Made by a program: the position numbers and the translations under genes. Of a stretch of DNA of 64,000 bases, positions 33,766 to 43,167 are shown piece after piece. How positions within the stretch are numbered: the stretch's first letter is position 1; every line of letters begins with the position of its first letter. The stretch covers positions 1,867,514 through 1,931,513 of the forward strand of contig NZ_CP025117.1 in the NCBI RefSeq assembly GCF_002831645.1. The letters run 5' to 3'. The notes below the pieces were generated by a model that was not told where the DNA came from, searched no databases, and saw only the letters and a program-made list of their open reading frames with translations. The stretch comes from Olleya sp. Bg11-27. Lineage in GTDB: Bacteria > Bacteroidota > Bacteroidia > Flavobacteriales > Flavobacteriaceae.

Positions 33766-35541
33766 TTAGAAATCATTTTGTAAATATTGCGTTTCTAGTC
33801 TCAATGTTTTAATTGCGCCTGTGTTTTTGTTTAAATCGGCCTTTAAAAACATCGCTTTAAAATGGTCTATAGCTTCAATAAATTCTTGTTTTGTGATATT
33901 ATTATCGTGTGGCGAAAAATAAAAATGGTAGTCTTTATTGTCTAAATCAATGCTAGGCGCTAGGAGTTGTTTCATGCTTGTGCTTCTTTTTCTGTCGGCA
34001 AGCTCTGTACTAGTCAGTATTATTTTTTCAGAATTAAATACCGTGTCTCTATCTTGTTCCCTATAGTTTGAATATTTAGAGCGACGCTTTTTTTTGATTC
34101 TGAGTTCAGTAGCACTCATCTTGTAATCGACAAGCAGGCTATACTTTTTTAATGATTGTTTAGTAAATACAGAATCATATATTTTAGCTTGAAGTAGTCT
34201 TACACGGTTATTATCTAACACAATATTATAACCTAAACGCTTATCGTTTAAAAGGGTATTTAGCGCTTCTGTTTTTGATTGTGTATTGGAGTAATAAGGT
34301 GCATAAGGATTTACATAACTGTCTATGTTAGGTTTTAAAGTCCCTTTTAGTGCTGTCGTATCGTTGGTGTAAACATAAATAAAGGGATTGCTTTTAAGGA
34401 TGCTGTCATATTTTGCCTTAAAAATGGTAAACACCGCATTATAGTCGCTAGACGCCTTTTTATTGGCTTTTGTTATGGGATCATCACCGTTTAATACTAT
34501 TGCAAAAAAAGCAATTAAGAGCAGTATACAAATTATTAGGACTGTAGTTACTGGGAGCGTAGAATATTCTTTTTTTATTTTTTTTGAATGTGAATCTGTA
34601 GATTTTACATTGTCATTGTCATCAATTACAGCGTCTGAATAGGATGGTTTTGAGGGGGCTAAATCAGAATCGTTAATATGAGGATATAACCGTTTTATTT
34701 GTTGTTTTGTAGCGTCACTATAAGGGTTGCTGTCAAACCAAACCTCTAATTTTTTTGTGTTTAATCTTGAAAAGGAGGCTGGTAATGTTGTTATTTTATT
34801 ATAACTAATATCTAAGTTTGTTAATCTAGTAAGCTGACCAATATTGGTTGGTAATTTTTGGATTTCATTTTCACTAACATTAAGGTAGCTTAGCTTTTTT
34901 AGATTGCAAATCGATTCAGGGAGGTATTTAATTTTGTTAATTCCAAAATTGATTTTTTCTAAATTAATAAGATTACCAAAACTATCAGGAAAGTACTCAA
35001 AGCAATTGGCTTCGGCCCATAATTCTCTTAAATTTTTTAATTTGTCAATAGCGTCAGGTAGTGTTGTCAATTTATTTCCATCTAATGACAGTACTTTTAA
35101 AGCGCTTAACCGTGTTACCACATCTGGTAAGGTTTCTAATTTAAGATCGTAGATTCCAAGATCCTTTAAGGCATACAATTTATCAATCCATTGTGGAAAT
35201 TCAATTAAAGGGTTAGAGCCTATATCAAAATCTTCTAGATTTGAGAGCGTACTAAAGGATTTAGGGATACTTGTAATCTGATTTTCAGAAAGCGATATGG
35301 TTTTTAAATATCTAAATTTAAGAAGCTGTTCTGGCGCCACTTTAAACTTATTATTTCTAAGTGTAATGACCTCTAAGTATTTTAGTTCTGTAATAAAATC
35401 AGGTAACTCTGTAAGTTGATTATTACTTAAATCAAGTACTTTTAAATTCCCCTCTTTTAAAATGCTTTTAGGAACCGTTTGTAGTGATTGCCCTGATAGA
35501 TCTAAAATACTATTGTCTGTTGCTTGGTAAGCCATTGTCAT
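33766..35541 (-). CDS. leucine-rich-repeat membrane protein
   Basis: The product has 591 residues. Eleven LRRs from about residue 13 to 275 in the LxxLPxxIxxLxxLxxLxLxxN form (LKVLDLSNNQLTELPDFITE, LKVLSLDGNKLTTLPDAIDK, LTNLDISYNKITTLPASFSR). A Ser/Asp-rich linker with basic patch (KKIKKEYS) leads into one TM helix (about 328-349, TTVLIICILLLIAFFAIVLN) and a C-terminal extracytoplasmic domain of about 240 residues without match. There is no signal peptide, so the LRR part should be cytosolic. It forms the head of the run with the Crp-like gene 5 bp downstream. Confidence 0.85.
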   Translation of the reverse strand: MTMAYQATDNSILDLSGQSLQTVPKSILKEGNLKVLDLSNNQLTELPDFITELKYLEVITLRNNKFKVAPEQLLKFRYLKTISLSENQITSIPKSFSTLSNLEDFDIGSNPLIEFPQWIDKLYALKDLGIYDLKLETLPDVVTRLSALKVLSLDGNKLTTLPDAIDKLKNLRELWAEANCFEYFPDSFGNLINLEKINFGINKIKYLPESICNLKKLSYLNVSENEIQKLPTNIGQLTRLTNLDISYNKITTLPASFSRLNTKKLEVWFDSNPYSDATKQQIKRLYPHINDSDLAPSKPSYSDAVIDDNDNVKSTDSHSKKIKKEYSTLPVTTVLIICILLLIAFFAIVLNGDDPITKANKKASSDYNAVFTIFKAKYDSILKSNPFIYVYTNDTTALKGTLKPNIDSYVNPYAPYYSNTQSKTEALNTLLNDKRLGYNIVLDNNRVRLLQAKIYDSVFTKQSLKKYSLLVDYKMSATELRIKKKRRSKYSNYREQDRDTVFNSEKIILTSTELADRKRSTSMKQLLAPSIDLDNKDYHFYFSPHDNNITKQEFIEAIDHFKAMFLKADLNKNTGAIKTLRLETQYLQNDF

Positions 35542-35775
35542 TTGTTAAATCAGAACACAATTATAATCAAGATTGCATTAGTAAACTTCTGGAATGTCTT
35601 TTATTTTAAATTTCAATTTGAAAAAAAAAGACCTTTGTGTTAAAACTACTGCTTTTAAATAGGTCATGTAAATCGTAAAGTCTTTGGATGTTTGGTTAAA
35701 AAATGAGTAATGCCTTTTGAGGTTGACACATCGGATTGTCTTTAAAGCTACAGGTCAATACGTTGTTAACGATAC

Positions 35776-36840
35776 TTATGCATTCCATTTTTTGTAAAGC
35801 TTAGTAGCCGTTATCCACATGTTGGTATCCCATTCTGCGTGGTTGTTAGCAGTCTCTAATCGGATGTGTTCACGTAATTCTTGTTGTTTATTTAACAGAG
35901 GTAGATCTATTAAAGGTGGTCCTAAATCATGTTTTTTTAATGTCCACTGCCTTGCGTTTGAGCTAAAAGCAGTGTGGTCTATAATCGCTTGTATTTTATT
36001 AAAATCAGTTCTAAATTCAAGACCATCATTTTTATTTTGAAAGGTGTCACCTAGTCGTTCAAAAATAACAAACTCTAAAACTGGGCAGCGTTGTAATACT
36101 TCTGGTAATATGTCAAGTAGCACTTCTGGGATGCGACCATCGTGCGTATCTCTTCTAATGGGTTTGGTTAAGTTATGGTCATGGTCCCAACTACCTCCAG
36201 ACAAGTGAATTTCTTTTACCAAATGTAAAGGATAAGAGGTGATGATGGTTAACAGGTCTAAATCAAAATTTATGGATTGACAATAAATATTATGAAGATC
36301 TAGAATTACAAAGCCGTTAATCGGTGCTACTAGTTTTTCAATAAAAGCCCCTTGTTTTAGGATGTCAGAAACGTTGGAAGCTAAAGCTAAGTTTTCTATC
36401 CCAATATCTAGCTGAACGGTGTTTTGAAGGCGTTTTAAGCGATCTATACCAATATTAAGAATCGTATTAGATAAATCAAAAGGAAGCGGAAACCCATGGT
36501 GCGCATTCGCACTGCTCATTACTCCAAAATGTTCAGAAAGGTGATTGTAGTTATAGGCTAGTGTCTCTAGTTTTGCTTTTTGTAGCCAGTTGTCTTGATT
36601 AGCGCCCCAATTAGCATCCAAAGGCGCATAATAGACCCCATGACCAAGCAGTCGGTTATTATCTCCGTATTCTTTTAATAATAACGGAAGCCATTCTGGT
36701 TGGTACTTTTTATCCAATATAGTATCAAAAGACCACTCAATAACTTCTACCTGAGCGCTTTCAAATAAAGGGAGTGCGGCGGCTATAAATTCTGGATTAG
36801 GCATTATAGATAAGCCTAGTTTAGGTTTGTTTATTTTCAT
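35776..36840 (-). CDS. MNIO (DUF692-type) multinuclear iron enzyme, putative RiPP-modifying
   Basis: The product has 354 residues from ATG 36840 (MKINKPKLGLSIMPN); an 8-codon upstream extension exists but would overlap the precursor frame. The residues expected for the triple-iron site of the DUF692/MbnB fold are in order: GHGVY (His67), LSEHFG (Glu103, His104), IENLA (Glu149, Asn150), LDLHN (Asp181, His183, Asn184), VKEIHLSGG (Glu210, His212), DTHDG (Asp231, His233) and IFERLG (Glu261). MNIO enzymes oxidise Cys or C-terminal residues in ribosomal peptides (MbnB, TglH, ChrH, bufferin enzymes). The C-terminal 80 residues are an extension. It is a divergent subgroup: no MbnC/DUF2063 partner is present. 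Its start codon overlaps the precursor stop (TAATG), so they are coupled. Confidence 0.87.
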   Translation of the reverse strand: MKINKPKLGLSIMPNPEFIAAALPLFESAQVEVIEWSFDTILDKKYQPEWLPLLLKEYGDNNRLLGHGVYYAPLDANWGANQDNWLQKAKLETLAYNYNHLSEHFGVMSSANAHHGFPLPFDLSNTILNIGIDRLKRLQNTVQLDIGIENLALASNVSDILKQGAFIEKLVAPINGFVILDLHNIYCQSINFDLDLLTIITSYPLHLVKEIHLSGGSWDHDHNLTKPIRRDTHDGRIPEVLLDILPEVLQRCPVLEFVIFERLGDTFQNKNDGLEFRTDFNKIQAIIDHTAFSSNARQWTLKKHDLGPPLIDLPLLNKQQELREHIRLETANNHAEWDTNMWITATKLYKKWNA

Positions 36841-37085
36841 TATCCCATACCACATGCAGGACAATAGCCCATAGTATGTCTGGCATCATTTTGTTTTTTT
36901 AACTCGAGTAATTTTTTTTGCTCTAACGCTGTGGAGTCTGCTGCAACTACTGTTTGAGGTGTGCTAGGTTTGACCGGTTTGTGTTGTTTTATAATAACAC
37001 TTTTAGTTTGTGTGCTATCCACTTGTGCTGTAACACTAAGCGATGTGGTTATTATACTTGCTAATACGAGGTTTGAAAGTTTCAT
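36840..37085 (-). CDS. putative secreted RiPP precursor ending CPACGMG
   Basis: The product has 81 residues: SPI signal peptide (MKLSNLVLASIITTSLSVTA, about 1-20), a 50-residue Lys/Gln/Thr-rich linker, and a C-terminal Gly-Tyr-Cys75-Pro-Ala-Cys78-Gly-Met-Gly81 core. The only two Cys of the protein are in this core. Its stop TAA overlaps the ATG of the MNIO gene by one base. Gene order and signal peptide resemble exported MNIO substrates (bufferin type), but the core differs from any I know. Modification of the Cys residues is inferred. Alternatively it could be a small metal-binding periplasmic protein. Confidence 0.75.
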   Translation of the reverse strand: MKLSNLVLASIITTSLSVTAQVDSTQTKSVIIKQHKPVKPSTPQTVVAADSTALEQKKLLELKKQNDARHTMGYCPACGMG

Positions 37086-37135
37086 CTGTGATTTTTTTAT
37101 TACAAAATTATGATAAACGGGGTTTAGATTTTCGA

Positions 37136-37396
37136 CTATCCCCTACCACAAGCGGGGCAATTATCATGCCTTATTTTGGGTTCGAGAGGTATTGGTAACT
37201 GATCAACGGAATCTTTAGAGACCGCGACACGTTCTGTTTTAGGTTTTGTAGTTCAGTTATGTATTGGTGTCACCACATTACGTTTAGTCGAGTCTTGGTG
37301 GACGATAGGTTGCTCTGTTTTTGGTTTTGTATTTTCCATACAACCACTAACAGAAGACGCTATAAGACTGGCTACTACTATATTTGAAAGTTTCAT
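37136..37396 (-). pseudogene. second precursor paralogue with internal UGA
   Basis: On minus, an 86-codon frame begins MKLSNIVVASLIASSVSGC (lipoprotein signal, Cys19) and ends NCPACGRG at TAG (37138-37136). UGA lies at codon 48 between TPIHN and TTKPKTE. The first five residues (MKLSN) and the CPACG-basic/Met-G end match the 81-aa precursor. Probably a duplicated precursor inactivated by one nonsense mutation, lying 50 bp upstream of the intact one in the same direction. A sequencing error would restore an intact gene. Confidence 0.75.
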
Positions 37397-37744
37397 AGGT
37401 GATGTGCTTTAATTACAATATACTTAATTTAAGACTAATTTGTTTTTTGCGGTTATAAGTTAACTGTTTTTTTTGAAATAGGGTAGTGGTTGTTTGTTGT
37501 GGTGTTGTAATTTTATTGTTGAATCAAGCTTTGCAAATATCAATCTCAATGCTTGAACGACTCAGAGAGTCGTGCTGTGGAAAATATAAGAGCAAACTCA
37601 AGAATCAATGCATTAGGGAAAATACCTAATTATTAAAATGAGGGAATACCCTATGGGTAAAAGCAAGTTATGAAAGTACCTTATGAAACATAATCAAAAG
37701 AGAAGTATAAGATTGGATATCTACTATCATTTCTTTTAGTTAGA
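37397..37744. other. intergenic, no supported gene
   Basis: 348 bp separating the MNIO locus from the second cassette block. It contains a small perfect palindrome-like ctcagagag region (near 37560) but no ORF, repeat or promoter I can support. Confidence 0.4.
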
Positions 37745-37796
37745 AAGGAGCACTCCGGCTATTTTAGTCGGAGCCGTCTACTCGATTATATGCAGG
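37745..37796 (-). repeat. type C tail fragment
   Basis: Only the terminal module is left: gcactccggctattttagtcggagccg (hairpin CTCCGGCTA/TAGTCGGAG) and ctactcgattatatgcagg, directly next to the stop of 37797-40441. Confidence 0.65.
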
Positions 37797-40441
37797 CTAT
37801 TTTGTAAAATAATTAAAATATAATTTACCTAAATCTTCATTGTATTTTAGAGATAACTCTTCTTTTAATCTAACTTTTATATCTTCATTTTTGCCTAAGA
37901 TTTCTAAAACGACTTTTGATTGGTTTTCAAGTAACCAATAAATATTAAATTTTTCAGAAATTAAATGCTTATCTAAGTTTAATATAAAAAGATAGTAAGG
38001 ATTAAATTGTTTTATTTTTATGATTATATCGTTATTTAAAACTGCTTTGTCATTTAATTTATAAATTATTGTCACTAATTTATTTAGAGGCTCTCTGAAT
38101 TTCATAGGAATACCAGTGTTTGGACTTACGTTGTTGAAAAGAATAGTAGGTTTTCCATTGATTACTTTTTCATGAGATTCAATGTATTTCTTAACATATG
38201 AGTTTGTAATTTGTATTGAATCACTAATTATTGCTTGATAAAATAATTCGCTAATAAAATTGTTGTTTAAGGATTTCTCAATTGTCAATCCAAGTTTTTC
38301 CTTATGTTCATCAGAAAGAGTTTTTTTTAAAGCTTCTAAAACACCATATTCTGGACTTTCGGTTACTGTTTTAAAAATCGATAGAAGTAAGGCTTCACTA
38401 GATTTATTAAAGGTGTATTTTTTTTCATTTAATGAGTAAATCGCATTTGTAATAAGATATCCATTTGTTAGTTCTTTATCGATTAAAGTACTAATTAAAT
38501 CTAAAATTTGTTTTGTTTTAAAGATTTCTGGCTTTCTTAATAAAGGGTGTGCAAGAATTGATAATTTATGAATTGAAAAATCTAATTTCTTAATGTAAAT
38601 AATTATTTTATCGAGTATGTTTTTTTCAAATTCAGTTTCTAAGTAGGCTAGTAGAATACATAGGTTTCAAAAATATTTTCCGTAGTTCTTCTTAATTCTT
38701 TATTTTTAGTTCTGTTATCAATATAAATAATTTCTGATTCTAAAAAGTTTATATTTTCTATAGAAAAGAAATTTGATAAACATGTATTTAAATAATTAAT
38801 ATCTGATTGATAAGGAATTTTATTTATTTTATTTCTTTGAAAGTATTTTAATAGGTTTGAATGGTCGCAATTATGAATTATACTTTCTATCATAAAATCA
38901 TTAAATCTTTCAAAATGACTTGAAAACTCATTATTCATTGAATATGAAATAATAAAACTTTCAATTACTTTTTCAGTCAAGTTATTATGTTCTTTGTATG
39001 TGGTTAAATAGTTTCCTTCTATGAAATTCACATATTCTCCATATTTATAATATAATTTCCATATTAAATCAGATGTGTTATTTACACTTTTTCGTTGTTT
39101 ATAATCTTTTATTTTTGTGTAGATTTCATCTATTGAATTTGAGTAATCATTGGTCAGTTTACCATTGTTTATAGCTGTAAGAATAGAATAATGTTCAGAA
39201 GATATATTTAATTTATCTAATTCTATTTCAACATTCGGAATATTTTCCTCCCATTTTTTATAAGCTATATCTCGTAGGTTGTATTTTGATATAAAATATA
39301 TTACTGGTTCTTTGTTTTCTTTTGCTTTTTCAGAAATATCTTCAAGCAAAGTTTTAGCTTTGTCAAAATGTCCTATTTTAATTAATCCAAGCGAATATTG
39401 AAGTGATTTCCAGAGGTTATTTGAGTCAGCTTCTAGTTTGATTGTTTTGTTTAAGACTGACCCAAAATTTAATCTTTTATAAGAACAGCTAATACAATTA
39501 CATATTTCTTTTTTCTTAATTTTTATATCTAGTTTTTCGTTAGAAGATCCTTTATCTACTTGAATAATTAAATTATCATTTAAAATATTGACAATACTTT
39601 CAATTTTAAATTCTGCATCATCTACATTTAATAGGATTTTTTTATTTTTTATTTTTACTTTTTCATTAAACCCTAATGAAGAAAAAAAAGTCCAAATATC
39701 TTCATGGTTCGTGTGTAATGTAAAACCATTGTAGTAAGTTCTAGTATTATTTTTTTTTGAAAAAGAAATTTTATCAATTAATCTCCAAGATGTAATTCTT
39801 CTAAAGTTCTTAAATTCTTTCAAGCAGATATATAATTGGTCTATTATATTTTTGTCTTTGATAGTTTTGAAAAGTTCTACATTATTGTTTTCAAATAGTG
39901 ATTTTTTTGGGTTTTTATGTTTTTCTTCAACTTCTCGAATTAATTTTTGTCTAGAATACTCTTCAGTTGTTAAAATCCCGTTTTTAATAGTTCTTAAAAT
40001 AGTTTTCTCATCTAGATTTCTATAGTTTTTGAATAATCTAGATTTTGTCAAACTAAAAATAAAATATTCTTTTAAGGTTTTTTTATCTTTTCTTAATCTA
40101 AACTCTTTTTTTATTTGACTAGATGTAAAGAAATAATGAATTTTATCTCCATTTTCATCATTTGTGTGAAGAAATGCAAAAAAGTTTGTTCTTAAAGTAT
40201 CAATGTCTTCAACATAGTCTTTAGCAATTTTGACTTCGTTTTGTGCTTCAAAATATTTAGCCTGTACTATCCCTTGCTCTTTAAATTTTCTAAATTCTTT
40301 AATATCATTGAATGGGATTTCTACAATAAAATCAGTACCATCTATATCGACACTTCTCTCACTAACGAAAAAATATTCACTCAGGATAGCGTTTGTTCTA
40401 GACTCCCCAAGATTACCATTAAAATTTTGTTTGTCGAGCAT
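37797..40441 (-). pseudogene. large DUF4365-like protein gene with one frameshift
   Basis: Two frames (40441-38648 and about 38645-37797) join into one product of about 880 residues: the first ends ...ENIFETYVFY-TAG, while one frame over the sequence continues AYLETEFEKNILDKIIIYIK and runs into the last 163 codons (MTIEKSLNNN... to LYFNYFTK). The N-terminus has a PD-(D/E)XK-like signature as in DUF4365 (GESRTNAI, DIDGTDFIVE with Asp34/Asp37, GIVQAKYFE with Gln60-Lys62). The remainder is helical, TPR-like in places. DUF4365 proteins are often found in phage-defence contexts; the role here is inferred. It lies in the cassette array. Confidence 0.75.
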
Positions 40442-40476
40442 TTAAATTATAATTAGATGAGTTTGGTTCGGCTTGC

Positions 40477-40608
40477 ATATAACGGTCTTGTATAAGAATA
40501 GTTGCGTGTTTGCGTGCGAGGAATTTCCGCAGGAAATTCAGATGTAGCAAATACGCAACTACCTTTGTTTAAGCACAAAATAGCAATTATTTTTATACGT
40601 TGTTGCCA
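40477..40608 (-). repeat. attC-like site, type A
   Basis: 132 bp. Minus ends TGGCAAC and GTTATAT. Central hairpin GAATTTCC-TGC-GGAAATTC, a compensated variant of the usual stem (GATTTTCC/GGAAAATC), which points to selection on the fold. Confidence 0.85.
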
Positions 40609-40648
40609 TTTCGTTGTTTTTTCAGTTTGTTTAAATTCAGTCTTGATT

Positions 40649-41002
40649 TTAGTTTCTTAAATTCAAAAGTCCAATTATAATTATTGGAATACTAAAAGGT
40701 ATCATAAATGCTAAAAGCTTTTTGTCAGGAATAAATAGCCATAATAAAGTAGTCGAAATAACAAAAATTAATATTTCTCCATAAATTCTTTTTATGTCGT
40801 ATTTTTTTTTAAGAGAACCTATTGTTACAGGAATAATTGTACCTAAAGAAATTCCTGAAATCATAAGACCAGATATATATAATCCAGTTTTGATTCCTTT
40901 TGTATAACTCACAATTATAAACAATGGAGTAACCCAAAGAAACCAAGAGTTAGCTTTTAAAACAGACTTCAGTTTATTTCGATTTATTTCCACCTTATTC
41001 AT
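40649..41002 (-). CDS. four-TM membrane protein, unknown function
   Basis: The product has 117 residues with TM helices at about 20-37, 40-62, 74-91 and 96-113. The N-terminus MNKVEINRNKLKSVLK is basic and cytosolic. No family recognised. A single-gene cassette between the type A site 40477-40608 and the type C element 41174-41520, with about 170 nt of leader. Confidence 0.7.
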   Translation of the reverse strand: MNKVEINRNKLKSVLKANSWFLWVTPLFIIVSYTKGIKTGLYISGLMISGISLGTIIPVTIGSLKKKYDIKRIYGEILIFVISTTLLWLFIPDKKLLAFMIPFSIPIIIIGLLNLRN

Positions 41003-41173
41003 AGTTTTTTTAATTCCGTTTGAGTGAGCAATTTCGCAACTTGCTAAATTCTGTTTTCAGTTCTGTTTTTGGTTTTCAATTCAGATTCTGATTCCGTAAA
41101 TAAGCTAAAAAGTCAGACGTTATTTTTGAAATTCAGTAATACTTTTTTCGTTCAGAGTGCATTCTGCAATGAA

Positions 41174-41520
41174 TGGCAACTCGTTATATAATTACTTTTA
41201 TTCCTGATATCCCGTAAATAGGACAGGTTATGGTTACTTTTTATTCCTAATATCCCGTAATGCGGTATTACACAAACCTACAACTAATCTTGTTGTTGTG
41301 AAATACGTAGAACTACGTATGTTTTTTACAAAGCCAAGTTACAACAGTTGCTGTAATCTAGTTTACGGTTTCCCGTAAAGGTAAAAAAAAAAGGAGGTTT
41401 AGTTGTGAGATTATAGCGTGGGCTATTTAGACAATGCTATTTGCTGATTTTGGTTAGATGTTTAGTTTTGGGATGTTTTTGCATTGTTGGTAATGTGCGC
41501 GAATGGAAAGTTGACTTTGA
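41174..41520 (-). repeat. type C element, second subfamily
   Basis: Core GTTGCCA on minus. Subfamily marks: ttattcctgatatcccgtaaatagg, ttattcctaatatcccgtaatgcgg, aaatacgtagaactacgtatg palindrome and acagttgctgtaatc. Shared with 44899-45541 and 49054-49385. Confidence 0.75.
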
Positions 41521-41526
41521 TTCCGT

Positions 41527-41958
41527 TTAGATTTTTAGCCACCATTTTATCGTTTTCAATTTGTCTAATTCAATTACGGTCAGATTTTGAGTTTCTAAAT
41601 CAGTTAATTTATTTTTTACTGATTCAATCCCGTAATTTTCTATCATCCAAAAAGGAAATTCCTCAACACTTTTATTCCAATTGCCAATTGTTGATTTTAA
41701 AACAACAAGTAAATCTATATCAGATTTTGGTTTTAATTTCTCTAATATTTTTCGAGCGTATTTTTGGTCAGTATATTCCGCTTCAGGTCTCTTTTTATAT
41801 TCAAACACTTTAACAATTCCTTCTGTTATTATTTCATCAGAAACTGTGTTCAGTCTGTCCATGAATTGTCGAAGTCTTAAATCTCCAATTTTATCCATTG
41901 AGTCAATAGACGAATAAAATTCATTTCGAAAGTCATCTGATGTTTTAGGAATTTTCAT
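41527..41958 (-). CDS. 143-aa cytosolic protein, unknown function
   Basis: Soluble and charged: MKIPKTSDDFRNEFYSSIDS, then KYARKILEKLKPKSDIDLLV, ending in a TIKWWLKI helix. The KPKSDIDLLVVL string recalls a nucleotidyltransferase GS..DIDL strand, but the helix with the GS motif before it is not convincing. Starts 4 bp after the stop of the secreted protein gene 41963-42556, so they may form one cassette. Confidence 0.65.
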   Translation of the reverse strand: MKIPKTSDDFRNEFYSSIDSMDKIGDLRLRQFMDRLNTVSDEIITEGIVKVFEYKKRPEAEYTDQKYARKILEKLKPKSDIDLLVVLKSTIGNWNKSVEEFPFWMIENYGIESVKNKLTDLETQNLTVIELDKLKTIKWWLKI

Positions 41959-41962
41959 TGTT

Positions 41963-42556
41963 TTAAATTTTAACCATAAGATTAATATTAGAAGACCTAT
42001 TAAGATTTACTTGTCTTATAGTTATAGTCTTATTTTTAATTTCATTTTCATCAATTATAAATAACACCTTTTTAACGGATATTATATGTTCTAACATAGC
42101 TAACAAATAACTGACCTCTTTACTTCTATTCTTTTTAAAAAACTTACAAGTAAGAATATTTCTTTTGTTTTTTACGAGAAAACCTTTATGCGCTTTTTTT
42201 ATAATAGAGTTTTCACCATCTTCCATAGCATCAAAATCTTGATATCTCTTATAAATAAAACCAACCTTGGAACTATCTTTTAATTTAAAATTATAATTTA
42301 TAATAGTATCGATTTTCTTATTAGAATATTCTTGAGAGATCTTCCAAATGCTAGTTTCCTTAGCTTTGTTAAAATATATATAGAGAGTATCTCCTGTTGT
42401 AAATTGCTTAACAGATTTTTCTTTAAGAATTTTCTCCTTCAATACTAAATATTTTTCTTCCTGTAAATTCTCATCTTTTATTAAAGTTGTTTGAGAAAAA
42501 ACATTAAATGTCAAAATTGATGTTGTAAAAAAGAGGTATAATTTAAAGTTATTCAT
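41963..42556 (-). CDS. secreted protein, unknown function
   Basis: The product has 197 residues with an SPI signal peptide (MNNFKLYLFFTTSILTFNVFS). The mature part is Lys-rich and mixed alpha/beta (TTGDTLYIYFNKAKETSIWK, then LLAMLEHIISVKKVLFIIDE). No family recognised. It is followed after 4 bp by 41527-41958. Upstream it abuts the IS remnant at 42625-43154, so its original promoter or attC side has probably been replaced. Confidence 0.65.
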   Translation of the reverse strand: MNNFKLYLFFTTSILTFNVFSQTTLIKDENLQEEKYLVLKEKILKEKSVKQFTTGDTLYIYFNKAKETSIWKISQEYSNKKIDTIINYNFKLKDSSKVGFIYKRYQDFDAMEDGENSIIKKAHKGFLVKNKRNILTCKFFKKNRSKEVSYLLAMLEHIISVKKVLFIIDENEIKNKTITIRQVNLNRSSNINLMVKI

Positions 42557-42624
42557 TGCAATACGTTTTTGAAAAGCTATTAACAGTACCAGTTACATAG
42601 CCAACATATCTGGTAAAAAGATAA

Positions 42625-43154
42625 TGTCTAGTCCTGAAATATGGCTACAGGTTAAAATTGAATTTAGGCTGGTGATTTATATACCATATTAGGTGTTTTA
42701 TAATCTAAAGATAAATGTAATCTTACTTCGTTGTATAAATTAATTGCATTTTTTGCAGCTCTATGTGCTTGTACCACGTTGTCTAAGGTTTGATCTAGAT
42801 AGAATTCATATTTTAAGATGCCTTTTACATATTCTGACATGGCGTTTTCGTAACAGTGATTTTTTAGTAAAAGAGCGATCAAAAATTAGTAAAATGGGCA
42901 ATCAAAAACTTAGACATTTATTGTTTATGTGTCCTTTTAGCGCTTGTAAATACAACAATGCATGCCAAGCTATTTATGAGCGATTAGTCGCTAACGGAAA
43001 AAGCAAAAAATTAGCCTTAATAGCGGTTTGTAATAAGCTATTAAAACAGGCATTTGCTATTGCTAAATCAGGGTTAATATTTGATAAAGACTATAAAAGT
43101 ACGTTAGTGAAAAATTAATGACATTTTACTTGTTTTTTAACAGAGTACTTTGTT
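42625..43154. mobile_element. fused IS3/IS110 remnant, copy 1
   Basis: 530 bp starting tgtctagtcctgaaatatgg, an IS-end-like sequence. On minus (42882-42664) it codes the C-terminus of an IS3-type OrfB (ALLLKNHCYENAMSEYVKGI, then NLYNEVRLHLSLDYKTPNMV). On plus (about 42862-43118) it codes the C-terminus of an IS110 transposase (SKMGNQKLRHLLFMCPFSAC, then LIAVCNKLLKQAFAIAKSGL). The two are joined head to head. Both lack their catalytic parts and are dead. The other copy is at 46164-46694. Confidence 0.85.
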
Positions 43155-43167
43155 GTAACCAGTACTT

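Noticed and set aside
37250-37255. UGA in the second precursor as selenocysteine
   Set aside because: Not at the Cys-x-x-Cys core, no selenocysteine insertion element seen, and Bacteroidota rarely use Sec; nonsense mutation is simpler.
41527-41958. Nucleotidyltransferase assignment from KPKSDIDLLV
   Set aside because: The preceding GS helix and second Asp motif are not convincing; left as unknown.
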